From assembly GCF_020497125.1 (NCBI RefSeq), contig NC_059079.1:50975114-51039113 (forward strand): a stretch of 64,000 bases of DNA, written 5' to 3'. The translations under genes and the position numbers were made by a program. The notes beneath the pieces were generated by a model. The model saw nothing but the letters and a program-made list of their open reading frames with translations, made no database searches and was not told where the DNA came from. This DNA comes from Mauremys mutica (taxonomy: Eukaryota > Chordata > Testudines > Geoemydidae). Below are positions 24,801-35,790 of the stretch, piece after piece (within the stretch, counting starts at the first letter, position 1; every line of letters begins with the position of its first letter).

Positions 24801-26738
24801 GAATACAGAAAAAGGTTGATTAAAATAAATAAATGGCAAAATAGTGCACAGAAAAAGATACCAGACTGACAAACTATGTTGTTAAAAAGCTTAGTGGGTT
24901 ACAAACCTAAACCTCATTTCTTTCCTGAGAACTTCTTGGTTTCCTCATCATGTGTCCATCATCTACATTGAATGCAGTATTCAGGGACAAATGTTTATTG
25001 TTTTTGAAATCCCTGCCCTTCCCAATGTGAACAGATGGAAGTTAGAAGGATGTGAACAATTCATCACTTAGACCACAAACCTTCAAACACGTGTAGTTGA
25101 CTTTGAACACAAGTAGTCCAACTGATTTCTGTGGGATTTGCATGCTTCAATGTAAACATGCATGGAAAAGTTTGTAGGATCAGGAGCCTTAAATGGATTT
25201 TTTGAAACTTCACTAGGCCTTTTTAAATCATGCCTCAGAAGGCAACACATTCTACTCTTCTTAACTAGTCCCTCTTCCCTTCATACTATATGGAAGCTAC
25301 CTGGGAATATTCTTGCAAACATAAAATTTATGAATTATCCATGCAGCAATTGATCTTGGGATTGATTGTTTCTTGAGAGCTTCATGTCCTGGACAAAGTC
25401 AACAGCAAAAATTACCAAACTATTTTTCATTAAGGATGGGCAAATATAGTCTGGCTAATTCCAGGAACACCCTAATATTTTGAGTGCAGAATTATGTGCC
25501 ATTTGACATTTCATTTGGGGTGATTTTTGCACCTCCTGAAATTTTGCTTTTCTGTGACATTTTGGCCAAGTGGCTTTTCCCTGCACATTGAAACATTCAT
25601 AAATGAGATTCACTCAATGTCCTGTTTTAGCAGTAGAGACCCAATTCCTCCTCCCGACTCTCCCGCCCACCCCCCCAAAAAAAGACTGGTGCCAGATACT
25701 CAACTAGTATAAATTTACATTGGAATCCATGGAGCAGCACTGATATACACCAAATGGTGATACGGTCATGAAGTGTATAAAAGCAATGTAACATGGACAA
25801 ACCTGCTGTCATGCCCTATACATAAAAGATTGGCTATCTGTGATCACAAAGAAAACAGAAGTAGGAGCTGGTTAACTATTCTTTTATTGCTTTCTTCTGT
25901 TGCTGCCTAGCAGACATTCAATGCTTGATTTCTTTCCTTATTTTTTTTAAACATTTGAAGCACATTTCAGCCCTAAACTGTCATGCTTCAGGTTTATGTC
26001 CTTCCTTATTACATCTGTAAGATCTTTCTACATTACCATTCCACTAACACTAAATGCACAAATAAAATTTCACTCTGCATCTCACTGCCGAGTGCCCTCT
26101 CCCTCTGCTCCTTCAAATCACACATCTTCCAGGAATCCTTCCTACCTTGTTCTCCCATTGTTAATCTTTCTATACTTTTCCTTACTTTAATTCCTTTTCT
26201 GTACCACGTCTATCCCAGATTTCATGTGTACCTGTAGGAAATCTCATTGTTTGTACACTCCATAGATGATTGATAACAAAGATTAATATAGACATCTTTG
26301 AATTTCTGCTGAAACAACAGCTAACAGAATCAGCTGTGCATATACCTGACCTGCAGTTTCAATTTATATCTAATAACAGAGCCCATTGTGTGTGAGGAAG
26401 GTTAAACATTAGCTCATCTATTAAAAGTAAACGTTTTTGGATGTTGTTCCTTACGCCAACACTGAATGTGTCACAAAGAATTACTTAAAGTATTTGGAAT
26501 CACAGTGTTCCAATAATTTCTTTACCTTATCTATGTATGTGCTGATGCTTTCCCTTTCCCACTTTCACGCTTGTGAAATCTGAATCTTTCTGATGTTACT
26601 ATATGCTTTGGATCTAAGTTGTTTTGCAACATATCTTCTTGGTCTTTGAATGTCAACTTTTTTCCTGCCTCACTTACTATTGATCTTAATATATGTAAGT
26701 TATATATAACTGTAGATTCCCCACAATCCCTTTCTGTT
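21895..26738. other. Long unique-looking stretch without genes
   Basis: Nearly 5 kb with no recognisable transposon apart from simple sequence ((GA)n at about 23018-23036). The longest frame is 124 codons on the minus strand at 22461-22835; it matches nothing known to me and such a length is expected by chance in 64 kb. Conserved non-coding elements could be here, but that cannot be judged from one sequence. Confidence 0.45.
23018..23036. repeat. (GA)n microsatellite
   Basis: About nine GA units sit in a purine-rich tract. Confidence 0.85.
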
Positions 26739-27536
26739 ATAGACTCATATACTCATCGACTTTAAGGTCAGAAGGGACCATTATGATCATCTAGTCTGAC
26801 CTCCTGCACAAAGCAGGCCACAGAATCTTACCCATCCACTTCTATAACAAACCCTAACCTATGTCTGAGTTATTGAAGTCTTCAAATTGTGGTTTGAAGA
26901 CCTCAAGCTGCAGATAATCCTCCAGCAAGTGACTCATGCCCCATGCTGCAGAGGAAGGCGAAAAACCTCCAGGGCCTCTGCCAATCTGTCCCAGAGGAAA
27001 ATTCTTTCCTGACCCCAAAGATGGCGATCAGTTAAACCCTGAGCATGTGGGCAAGACTCACCCGCCAGCACCCAGGAAAGAATTCTCTGCAGTAACTCAG
27101 ATCCCATCCCATCTAACATCCCATCACAGACCAAAATTAATTGCCAAAGTTAGGCTATCCCATCATACCATCCCTTCCATAAACTTATCATGCTTAGTCT
27201 TAAAGCCAGATATGTCTTTTGCCCCCACTACTCCCCTTGGAGGCTGTTCCAGAACTTCACTCCTCTAATGGTTAGAAACCTTCATCTAATTTCAAGTCTA
27301 AACTTCCTAGTGTCCAGTTTATATCCATTTGTTCTTGTGTCCACATTGGTACTAAGCTTAAATAATTCCTCTCCCTCCCTAATATTAATCCCTCTGATAT
27401 ATTTATAAAGAGCAATCATATCCCCCCTCAACCTTCTTTTGGTTAGGCTAAACAAGCCAAGCTCTTTGAGTCTCCTTTCATAAGACAGGTTTTCCATTCC
27501 TCGGATCATCCTAGTAGCCCGTCTCTGAACCTGTTC
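26739..27536 (-). mobile_element. CR1 LINE, 3' fragment
   Basis: The plus strand begins at the element's 3' end with short ATACTCAT-like repeats and AAGGTCAGAAGGGACCATTA followed by CATCTAGTCTGACCTCCTGC, the signature tail of CR1 in turtles. Moving rightward it runs through the 3' UTR into the end of the reverse transcriptase gene and stops at about 27536, so it is strongly 5'-truncated. A CR1 insertion typically lacks a clean target duplication and none was found. Confidence 0.92.
27160..27536 (-). pseudogene. CR1 ORF2 C-terminus (reverse transcriptase tail), broken
   Basis: Reading leftward from 27536 the frame encodes RRATRMIRGMENLSY, then LKELGLFSL and RGDMIALYKYIRG, the conserved segment downstream of the reverse transcriptase palm in CR1 proteins. 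A TGA follows LEIR at 27279-27281; the typical RGVKFWNSL segment continues after it in the same frame, then further stops appear. The catalytic domain and the endonuclease are not present. It is a dead fragment. Confidence 0.88.
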
Positions 27537-27971
27537 CTGTTATTAGGTTAAGCTAAGTAGATTATTTTTAATAAAAGCTAGTAGGAAGAAACAAAGTGTT
27601 TGGGCCTGATTTTCAGAGATACTAAGGAATTTCAATTCCAACTAACAGCAAGGAAGCTGCAGGAACTTCTGAAACATCAGGCTACTGTTCCAAGAACTCA
27701 CATTTTCCTTCTTATTCTTTTATTATTAGGTGCTGGGCATGGTTATTTACTATCATGCTCACTAAGCTATGTGGCTGGGCGTGGCTCACTGGCCTCACCA
27801 TGTTCCATAATCTATTCATCTGGAATTAATGAATAACAACCCTGCAGCCAGAGATCCAGGAAAGAGAACCTGCTCAAGTTTAAGGAGCTATTAATCACCA
27901 TATCATAGGCTTAACACCACAAAAGTACCACTACATGACTTCATTAACATGGTACCTAACTTCTTTGGATC
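27537..27971. other. No gene; possible short repeat half at 27600
   Basis: GGGCCTGATTTTCAGAGATA at about 27602 resembles one arm of a snap-back repeat also seen at 45968-46024. Otherwise nothing was recognised. Confidence 0.4.
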
Positions 27972-28040
27972 GACCCAGTCCAACATTTATTAAAGTCAAT
28001 GGAAGTCTTTTCACTGACTCCAATGGACACTGGGTGAGGT
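27972..28040. repeat. Self-complementary short repeat
   Basis: GACCCAGTCCAACATTTATT and CAATGGACACTGGGTGAGGT are the arms around GTCAATGGAAGTCTTTTCAC. It is a near relative of 15209-15279. Confidence 0.6.
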
Positions 28041-28559
28041 CTTTCATGTATTTACTGGCAGGTCTCTTCAGAGGCCCTTGGTGAAAAGGCCACTGCAGAT
28101 GTACACAAATTCCAAATCTGGTGATGTTTACACTTATTTTGGAGATAAGTGACCAGTTTATTTGGTGTTTCCACTTTCTGCATCTTGCAAAGACAGATAC
28201 TGAGATTTCGGTGTATGATAGCAATAGACTGATCTATGACTTCAGGATTTCTCAGGACAATGTTTTTTGAAAACAGTCATAATATTGGAAGGTGATCAAT
28301 AAACATACAGTTTGGAAACAATATCACATTGTCTGTGATGTGGAAGGGTAGATGAAATTATTATATTGGCCCCTCTTTTTGACCTTTAAATCCCTGAAAT
28401 ACTATGAGTATAGAAAGGTGCCTTTGCAGCATGATTTTACATACAAGAATATCCCTGAGAGAAGTTCTGAAGTAGCCTTTCTTCTTTCACGCTGATCTGT
28501 ACACGTGGACCATCAACTCCCTATCATAGGGTGGCAGGCCCCAATGAATTAATCAGATC

Positions 28560-29197
28560 CAGCCCCTTGTGCCAAAACAGATGCTCCCAGCCTGGCCAGT
28601 GAAGATGGAGGGGCAGCATCTGTGGCTGTAAAAGATCAGGGAGACCTGTGGTAGGAAGTGGGGGCAAGGGTGGATGAGAGAGAGAGAGTGCGCGCACGTG
28701 TGTCAGGGCTGCAATCAAGAGAGGGCATCTCTGGGGAATTCTTTTCAGGTCCTCTCTGGAAAGAGGGCGGAATTATGAGGAAGCCAGTGGAGGAGTTGGC
28801 CAGTTGACTTTCAAGAGCAAAACCGAATTTCAGGAGTCTGAAAAGAGCTGAGGACCAGAAAGCCAGTGGAAGGTCTAGCTGCCTATCCGTCCTGAGCCAG
28901 TGCCACTGCTGGGAAGCTGAAAAGGGCTAGGGAGCCAATAGATGGGCTATGTCTGCTGCCATTCCTAAGGAAAAAACCCATTGCCAGAGAAGACAGAGAG
29001 CTGAAGACTCAGAGCAGCAGAGGGAGATGCCTGAGGGCCAGAGAGAGGACCAGAGGCTGGGAGTGAGACATGGTGAGGGATGCTGGAGGGGTACCAGAGA
29101 GCTGGGGCTCTACTGTAATTGATATATTATCTGAACTATATTTATGGGACATGGGTTATGGTTTATGTGCACAGGGCTTTCATTCGTAATAAGTGCC
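28560..29197 (+). repeat. Purine-rich LTR-like block, unclassified
   Basis: About 0.6 kb of strongly purine-biased DNA (many GAGAG, CAGAG and GGGAG runs) resembles the R/U5 and leader portions of LTR retroelements common in turtles. Similar blocks occur at 54030-54500 (opposite strand) and 62306-62900. No termini or target duplication could be fixed. The GAGAGAGTGCGCGCACGTGTG stretch at about 28680-28700 is alternating purine-pyrimidine. Confidence 0.35.
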
Positions 29198-29209
29198 ACA
29201 CTGTCTGGA

Positions 29210-29410
29210 ATCAGAGGGGTAGCCGTGTTTGTTGCTTTTTACAGATCCAGACTAAGAGTCCTGTGGCACCTTATAGACTAACAAATGTATTGGAGCATAA
29301 GCTTTCGTGGGGGAATACCCACTGCATCTGACGAAGTGGGTATTCACCCATGAAAGCTTATGCTCCAATACATTTGTAGTCTATAAGGTGCCACAGGACT
29401 CTTGCTTTTT
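29210..29410. mobile_element. Penelope-like 3'-end hairpin insertion
   Basis: This 201-bp insertion consists of two inverted copies of a Penelope-like 3' end. The left arm (29254-29320) starts AAGAGTCCTGTGGCACCTTA and the right arm (29338-29403) ends with its complement CTATAAGGTGCCACAGGACT; they are separated by 17 nt and are nearly perfect complements. The left edge adds AGAGGGGTAGCCGTGTT, the extreme terminus of such elements. It is flanked by a 12-bp duplication, ACACTGTCTGGA (29198-29209) and ACATTGTCTGGA (29411-29422), with one mismatch. No gene is included. Confidence 0.85.
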
Positions 29411-29422
29411 ACATTGTCTGGA

Positions 29423-29885
29423 GTGGCTCACAACTGAGTGTCAACATCAGGGCAGATGGTCAAAAATCAGGGCAGAAAACCCAAACTGGTTGTATGTTGT
29501 ATAAATAGAAGTCATCAACCCAGGACCAAGTTGAACTCCTAAAGCACTATAACAGTCTCCCCATGTAGTCACAGACAGTCCCCTTGGGCATTCCAGTCTA
29601 TCTTAACACCCAGGCAAGCTGGACGGTGTGACAGATGGTCACTTTACACCAAAAATCACAACAATATTGAGGGTACTCCCATTACCAAAGGCCCAGTCGC
29701 TTACCTCAGGTCATTGGCTACAGGCATTGTCTTTAGTTTAAGGTTTGAGTACAAATCTTGTAATAAACTAACTAAAGATGTAATAACTAAGAAAATGAAT
29801 GAGTTACTTACAAGGTTAAAACAGGAAACATACACACAAGTGAGTTACAGTCTTAGATTTAAAAAGGCAATATAAGCTTCTATAA
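29423..29885. repeat. Unclassified interspersed repeat, probable continuation of the block before 29198
   Basis: The text around GGCTACAGGCATTGTCTTTA and AAGGTTAAAACAGGAAACAT has the feel of a dispersed reptile repeat. It sits directly beyond the Penelope insertion and may be part of the same interrupted older element. No coding frame or terminus was found. Confidence 0.35.
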
Positions 29886-30099
29886 TAAGCAGCTGTCCCC
29901 CCCTCCTCCCCCCCTTTTTAGTGTAGACCAGGCCTTAGTGACTTCCATCTATACTAAACTGCTGCCCCCGCCCTAAGTACTTTACAAGAGATTTAACACT
30001 GATTTAAGTTTCTGCAGCACCTTTCATTATGACAGTTCCTTAAGTAGATACAGAGTATATATACACACACAAGAATCACTTTGACTTGGAAAAAACAGA

Positions 30100-30188
30100 G
30101 CTCAATTCAGTAAGGAACCTAAACACACAAGTAATTCCATTCCTTCAGTAGAAACCCTCTTCTGCTTAAAGTTAAGCATGTGCAAGAC
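30100..30188. repeat. Self-complementary short repeat, decayed
   Basis: CTCAATTCAGTAAGGAACCT and TGCTTAAAGTTAAGCATGTG match the repeat whose arms read CCTGATTCAGCAAAGCACTT. The core is degenerate. Confidence 0.5.
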
Positions 30189-30317
30189 TAGAGTCTGAGC
30201 TCCAAGGGCTAGGCTGAAATTTTATAGCCCTGCAGCCTGAGCACTGAGAGCTTGAGTCTCCTATTGCTCATGCTAGGCACATGCTAAGCTATCAAGACAG
30301 CCCTGTCAGAAAATAGG

Positions 30318-30412
30318 CTGCATCTAGGCTACAAAAAACAGTACCTTGCTAGAATGTGTTAGGTTAACACTAGTGCGCTCCAACAACACATCTTAGTCTA
30401 GACAAGGCTTAA
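30318..30412. repeat. Possible short inverted-repeat element with TCTAGGCT and GTCTAGAC ends
   Basis: GCATCTAGGCTACAAAAAAC at the left and CATCTTAGTCTAGACAAGGC at the right look like degenerate inverted ends of a DNA element. A related AGTGTAGACCAGGCCTTAG string occurs at about 29920. No target duplication could be confirmed. Confidence 0.4.
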
Positions 30413-31300
30413 ATGTCTAATGTGGTTACCTTCAGCCTCTCCGGACAAAATCCGGACCAGCTGATCCCAGTTGAACTCAACTCTCAACAGCTTCCAGGTG
30501 CTTGAAGAAACATCTGGCATCAAACCTACACTTCTCCTTAGGTTTCTCTAAGAATATTTAGGGCTTTCAAAATTTTAAAAACAACCACTGTAAACCAGAA
30601 AAAAAATTATAAACGTATCCCTTTCAGTATGAATAATCTGAAGTCACAATTTGATTGGGAAAGGGAGTCAAATGGGAAGATCCATTTCTTTTAAGATACT
30701 ACAACACATCAACTATGAAGTGCTTGCCATTGAAAAAGTAGGTTAGCATTGTATATAAAATCTGATCAGAGCCTTTCATGCAGTGAAGAAACAGGTTATC
30801 AAAAATTCAGGCAGAAGAAAAATTACTATAAGCAGTTCTCAATAACCCTGTGTGCCTTAACATTGCTCTGAAAATTACTAGGAGCTCTGCAACTGTCTTG
30901 TAGAGAAAAATAGCTAAAGAGAAATGTGTCAGTCTCAAAATGGCAAGACTGAAAATTTCCTTTTTTTTAAAAAATATTAAGTCTAATATGAAGTGCTGTA
31001 TACTTATTTTGAACAGCACTGTTGAACCTTTGCTTGCTGCTCTGAGTATGGGATAATGCATAGCTGTACCATGCAAGGAAGAGTTGGTAACGATATCCCT
31101 TTGTTCCTGAGGGAGGGAGGGAGAGAAGTAATTCATTACAGCCTTTTTGTCACCATAGTGTAAACTCCTCCTTGCACTGGATCAGATGTGCTGGCCAGCA
31201 CACTGGCAGCAGAGCCAAAATACCACCTATTCCTCACCCCCTCCAGTCACTCCTGAAGGTGGAAGAGTATTGGATGCATCACCCTACTGAAGGGAAGGAT
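30413..31300. other. No gene or clear repeat
   Basis: A T/A-run at about 30960-30976 is the only simple sequence. Open frames up to 109 codons on the minus strand (30807-31136) show no recognisable domain. Confidence 0.45.
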
Positions 31301-31305
31301 GTTCC

Positions 31306-31510
31306 AGTGACTAGGGCAGCAGCTTAGAATGCGGGAGACGTGGGTTCAGTTCTTTGCTCTGTCACAGACTACCTGTATAACCTTGGGCTTGCCACTTTGT
31401 TTCAGTTCCTCATCCGTAAAATGGAGATAATAGTACTTCCTTACCTCCCAGGATTGTTGTGAGAATGAATACATTAAAAGATCATGAGACACTCAGATAC
31501 TACAGTGACC
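31306..31510 (+). mobile_element. MIR/CORE-type SINE, near full length
   Basis: The tRNA-derived head carries an A-box-like GACTAGGGCAGCAG and a B-box-like GGTTCAGTTCT, followed by the conserved core (CTCTGTCACAGACTACCTGT, then ACCTTGGGCTTGCCACTTTG) and the tail ATAATAGTACTTCCTTACCT and TTGTTGTGAGAATGAATACA. It is the most complete of the SINE copies in this window and serves as their reference here. Confidence 0.85.
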
Positions 31511-31675
31511 AGAGCCATAGAAGTACCACAGATAGTACTGTGCTGGCCCTAAGATATGTGGGAACCTTAATGCAGCTGCAGAGGAGTAATGCAAGCTGTA
31601 TTGGAGTCAGTCACAATCAAGTGCCTGGCTTTTCTTATTCTTTGCACTACAGAATTGCAGTCAGCAACAAGTATT

Positions 31676-31696
31676 TTTTGTTGTTGTTGTTGTTGT
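31676..31696. repeat. (TTG)n microsatellite
   Basis: Seven TTG units in a row. The leucine and cysteine runs in overlapping frames are products of this repeat. Confidence 0.9.
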
Positions 31697-32159
31697 TCTG
31701 TGAAAGCCAATGCTGTGGCCCCTGCTTATAGGAGAAATGCAACAAAAATCATCAGCAAGTCATGTTATTTCAGTAGCGACTGCTTCCTTTCTGTATGGAA
31801 GGGACTATCATGCCAGGGCCAGCTGAAAAAGAACATTAAAACAAAACCAAAAAAGGCAATTTATTCTCCCAGAAATTTTCCGCTTCTACCCTGGTCATTA
31901 CTGAAGCTATTTGTGTTAGAATAAAAGCCTTCCCTCACTCTGCAATCCTGCTTCTCCTGCTGCTCTATCCTGCAGGGAAAGTCTAATTTTCTATTGTTGA
32001 TATCAGTCTGTTGCCATAGGAGAGAGTGCTAATGTCACAAATTTGATATCATTACTTCACTTTAAGACTATGTAGGAGTAAGTAGGCTACAGAAATAAAA
32101 ATCGTGTTTAAACAGTGATCTGTGTAGTTTTGTGTGTCAGTCACACTGGAGAACCTCCT

Positions 32160-33050
32160 TATGGCCAGGCATAGTGTAGGGGCTCTCCACCCTTTTGGCA
32201 CTCTCTGCTAACAGCTATTCTGGTCTCCCAGTGGGCTGCCTCTTCCCTGACTCAGCCCTTCAGAGAAGTCATGATTAACATCTACCCATTCCAGGGGAAC
32301 AGCCCCACAAAGAAGGGTCTAATGTCCTTATATCAGGTCTTCAGCCCCAAATCTGGGCCCAGGAGCCCTTGCAAACACTTGTCCTTGGGTTTTCAGTCAT
32401 TCTTATCTCCTTCTCGGTGGCATCACACTACCCTCTACACAACACTGGGTTCCAGCCCAGGGACCCTAAAATCAGGAGCCAAGGTCTGCTCCTTCAGACT
32501 ACTGACTGCTACTTCCCTGGGCTTCTTCCTGTTGTAGCCCTTCCCCCGCGCCCCCCTCCCCACCCCCCGCACCACCTCTCAGGGCCAGGACTCTCACGGA
32601 TTTCCCTGGAATCCCCTAACAAAAACCCCAAGCCAAAAGTATAAACTTAAAACAATTTCTGCCCTTCTTGGGCTTGAGTTTCCCTCCTCTTCCCCCCACT
32701 CTGTTCCTCAACTGAGGCCTCCCTGGAATACCAAATCCTGCCCTTTTATCAGGGCTCACCACTGGAGCCTCTTCCACTTCAGTGACTTCTTTGCCTGTCT
32801 GCAGACTTCCTTACTCAGGAGAGGATCCCAGGGCCATCTGTCTTCCTGCTCTCTCCACTCTAACCCAGAGAGTGACTGCAGAGTTCCTCCCTGAAACCTG
32901 CTTCTGCACGGAACTTCCTGCTTTTATATGAACTATCCAGCTCATTCCCCAGCTAGGACTACTGCTCAGTTAAATCTGTCTCTCCCTCCAGGTGCAGCCA
33001 GGTAATAGAGTTGGCTTCTCAGGGCATGTGTGGTATACACATCCCATCAT
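32160..33050 (-). repeat. LTR-like block in antisense orientation, unclassified
   Basis: Read on the minus strand, the block begins near TGATGGGATGTGTATACCAC (33050), has a strong TATA box CATATAAAAGCAGG (about 32925-32938) and then a long purine-rich stretch. This fits an LTR-retroelement promoter and leader. The opposite end and a target duplication could not be fixed, and no gag or pol is present. The C-rich plus strand produces frames up to 91 codons that are not believable. Confidence 0.42.
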
Positions 33051-33249
33051 AACTGGGTAGAAAGGAAATTAAGAAACTGTATGAAGTTATATCTATTGAA
33101 TAGATAAATATGGCATTTTAAAGTTTTAACCAGCATGAAACTCACACTTTAAAGGCCACTGTTAATATTACAATGGAAGCACTGGCCATGGTTCCATAAT
33201 TAAAGCGTCTTTTTGTGAGCCCTTTGCCCTCTCTAACTTTATGTTAGAG

Positions 33250-33780
33250 TGGCTGCCAAGTGTCTGGTTGCCAGGCATCCAGTTTTCAAGTGGAATGCCC
33301 AGTCAAAAAGGGACCCTAGTGGCTCTGGTCAGCAGCGCAGCTGCGATCTGGGGCTAAGGGAGGCTCCCTGCCTACCTTAGCTCCGCACAGCTTCCAGAAG
33401 CAGCCACCAGGGCCCCACGGTCCCTGGACGCATGGGCAGCCAAGGAGGCTCCATGCGCTGCCCCCTACCCTGAGGGCCATCTTTGCAGCTCCCATTGGCC
33501 AGGAACCATGACCAATTGAAGCTGCAGGTGTGGAGCCTCCCTGGCCGCCCATGCGTCTAGGGGCTGCAGGGCCACTTTCTGGGAGCTGCGGGTAAGTGCC
33601 ACCGTGACCCCACACCTTCTCCCGCACCCCATTCCCCTTCCCAGAGTCCCCTCCCACACCCAAACTCCCTCCCTAAGCCTGCACCCCCCCCAACATCCTG
33701 CCCCAGTCACCTCCTGCACCCCAAGCCCCTCATCCTCAGCCCCACCCCAGAACGCACACACCCTTCAGTGGTTATCAAAC
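33250..33780. repeat. GC-rich interspersed repeat, unclassified
   Basis: GTGTCTGGTTGCCAGGCATC and CCAGTCAAAAAGGGACCCTA open a GC-rich block with an internal foldback (GCAGCTCCCATTGGCCAGGA against CCAATTGAAGCTGCAGG) and a C-rich tail. It resembles a repeat family frequent in turtles. Frames of 67-115 codons on both strands are composition artefacts. Confidence 0.55.
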
Positions 33781-33799
33781 TTCCCTCACATTGTGAAAG

Positions 33800-35104
33800 C
33801 ACCATAGGGCACTGACACCTACTGGGAACCTAGTCTGCTTCTGAAAGATTTGGGGAAGTAGAAGGAAACTGGCTCATAGATGAATCAGTTAAACTCTTCT
33901 GTGCTGAAAACTTTACACAGGATTTTCTATAGTGTTCATCATCAACCTAACGTCCACTGAAGAATTATTTTCTACCTGATAGGTATTTAAACATCTGTGA
34001 GCAAAGGCAAGATTTTGTAGGTTATTTTGTGATACAAGTTGTGACTAGTATTTTATATATCTTGATATGTAATATGACTTGGACTATGCCTGTCCATCCA
34101 TATGTGAACTTGGGTCTGGGCCTTCAGAACCACATAGGGTTACATATTCCCTTGCCTAATTACGCCACAGAATAGGTGAGTGTGGGGAACAATTAGAACC
34201 TTGGCTCCACCCTCCAACTCACTGGACAGCACAGTTGAGCTGGCATAGAATGGGTAGAGGTTTACTGCTGGTATAGGCCAGAAAGATTACTTGCCCATGG
34301 AAAGGAGTGAAAAGGAAGGGAATTAAGGTTTACCATGGGCTGTGTCATTGTGAACAAAACCATCCCCATTATTTCTGAGTTTGTAATGAGATTTTTTTCA
34401 CAAAACTGTATATTAAAGGTGTGGTTTTTTTTCAAGCCAGTATAATGTAAGTTAATTATGTTTTGTTTTTTTGGAATAATACAGATTTATCAGTACTGTC
34501 TCTGCCACCATGGGAAGTACTTGTGCTCATATTTCTAGCATATTCTTTTTCACATTTTTCCCCCAACACCATTTTTTCCTAACCATCACATCCTATTTTA
34601 TATACTCTACAAACAACTCTAATTAGACACCTGGCATTAAAGATGATATGATGCCACAATTTGCTCATTCACCTAGGGAAAAGAAAATGTTGCTGTGTGA
34701 AAAGCTAGGCACAGCAAACCCTTCAAATCTGGCAATTCTTTCCCATGTTTAAGATAGTGTGTGGGTGTGGAGGACTGGTGTTGGGGAGGGAAATACCTTC
34801 ATGATGTTGTTCATTTTCATTTTGAATAGGAGTTTTGTACTGAAATAAAATGAAGCTTTAGAGGTACTGAAACCCAAATGCAAACTTTTGCTTGCTAACA
34901 AAGTTTTCCCCCCTCCAAGACCACATCCTCATTGTTCCCTAGCACTGAGACTCAGAGCTAAAAGGAAATGCTGAAGCCCATTGAAAACATTAGAAGCTGG
35001 GTTTTGTTGTTGTTTTTTTTAAACCAAGCAAGCAGCAAATGACTCCTAATAGGATAAAAATGAGTGAACATACAATTTGTAAGCAGTTAGTATAGCAACC
35101 CCAC
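33800..35104. other. No gene or clear repeat
   Basis: About 1.3 kb of AT-rich DNA with homopolymer T and A tracts and no recognised element. Confidence 0.45.
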
Positions 35105-35790
35105 TATATGTGGCGATGAAGTTGGCCAATGAGATCCCTCCTGGCTAGGAATCAGTCCTTAGGTAAGTAGGCCCTTGCTATGACTTAGTTCAAGGCTGCC
35201 TCAATGAACTGTATGGTTTGTGTGGATGTTAATATGGACTTGTCTAAATTCACTTGAAGTCCTAGGCAATTTGAAGAGCAGTGTTGGTGGTTGTTTGTAC
35301 TTCCTAGCATGACAAACCCATGAGCAGCCATTTTTCTGGGTAAGGAAATATTGCTTTCCCTTGTCTGTGGGGGTAATGTGACCACCACTGCATGGGCTTT
35401 TGTAAATACTCTTATGGCTGTGGAGAAGTAGAAAGGAAGCACCCTGTATTAAAAGTGCTCCTGGCTCATTGTGAAGTGCTGGAACCTTTTGTGAGCAGAG
35501 TGACTGTCCAAATGAAAATACACTTCCTTCAAATCAAGGGTTGTAAACCAGTCATCTGAGGTATTAGAGAGGCCAAAGTGGTCATTCTGAACTTTGAGTA
35601 TCATATAAAGACATTCGACTGTCTCAAGTCCAGAATGGGTTTCCAACCCCAGTTCTTTTTGTGAATGAGGAAGTAATTGGAGTACAAGTCATTCCCTTTT
35701 AGAGAGGATGGAATGTATTCTATTGCCCCCACTTGAAGAAAGGAGTACACCTCTTTCTTAAGAATCCTTTCATGTCATGGGAAAAAAAAA
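35105..35790 (-). pseudogene. DIRS-like reverse transcriptase, decayed
   Basis: On the minus strand the region gives KNWGWKPILDL-like text, then DDWFTTLDLKEVYFHL and HKRFQHF (35470-35545), the palm motif A region of DIRS/Ty3-related enzymes. It continues with LPFYFSTAIRVFTKAHAVV (motif B region, about 35390-35442), GLQVNLDKS and TQTIQFI, and ends in a YLPKD-FLARRDLIGQLHRH segment near 35105. Where FPYLDDWLI is expected, a shifted frame reads FPYPEKWLLMG (about 35320-35349), so the catalytic aspartates are gone. Several stops and at least one frameshift are present. Confidence 0.82.

Noticed and set aside
26739..27536. A host gene exon on either strand
   Set aside because: The plus-strand 110-codon frame is antisense to CR1, and the minus-strand frame is the CR1 reverse transcriptase tail.
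31300..31330. A tRNA gene suggested by A- and B-box-like sequence
   Set aside because: The boxes belong to the tRNA-derived head of a MIR-type SINE; no cloverleaf with acceptor and anticodon stems can be drawn.
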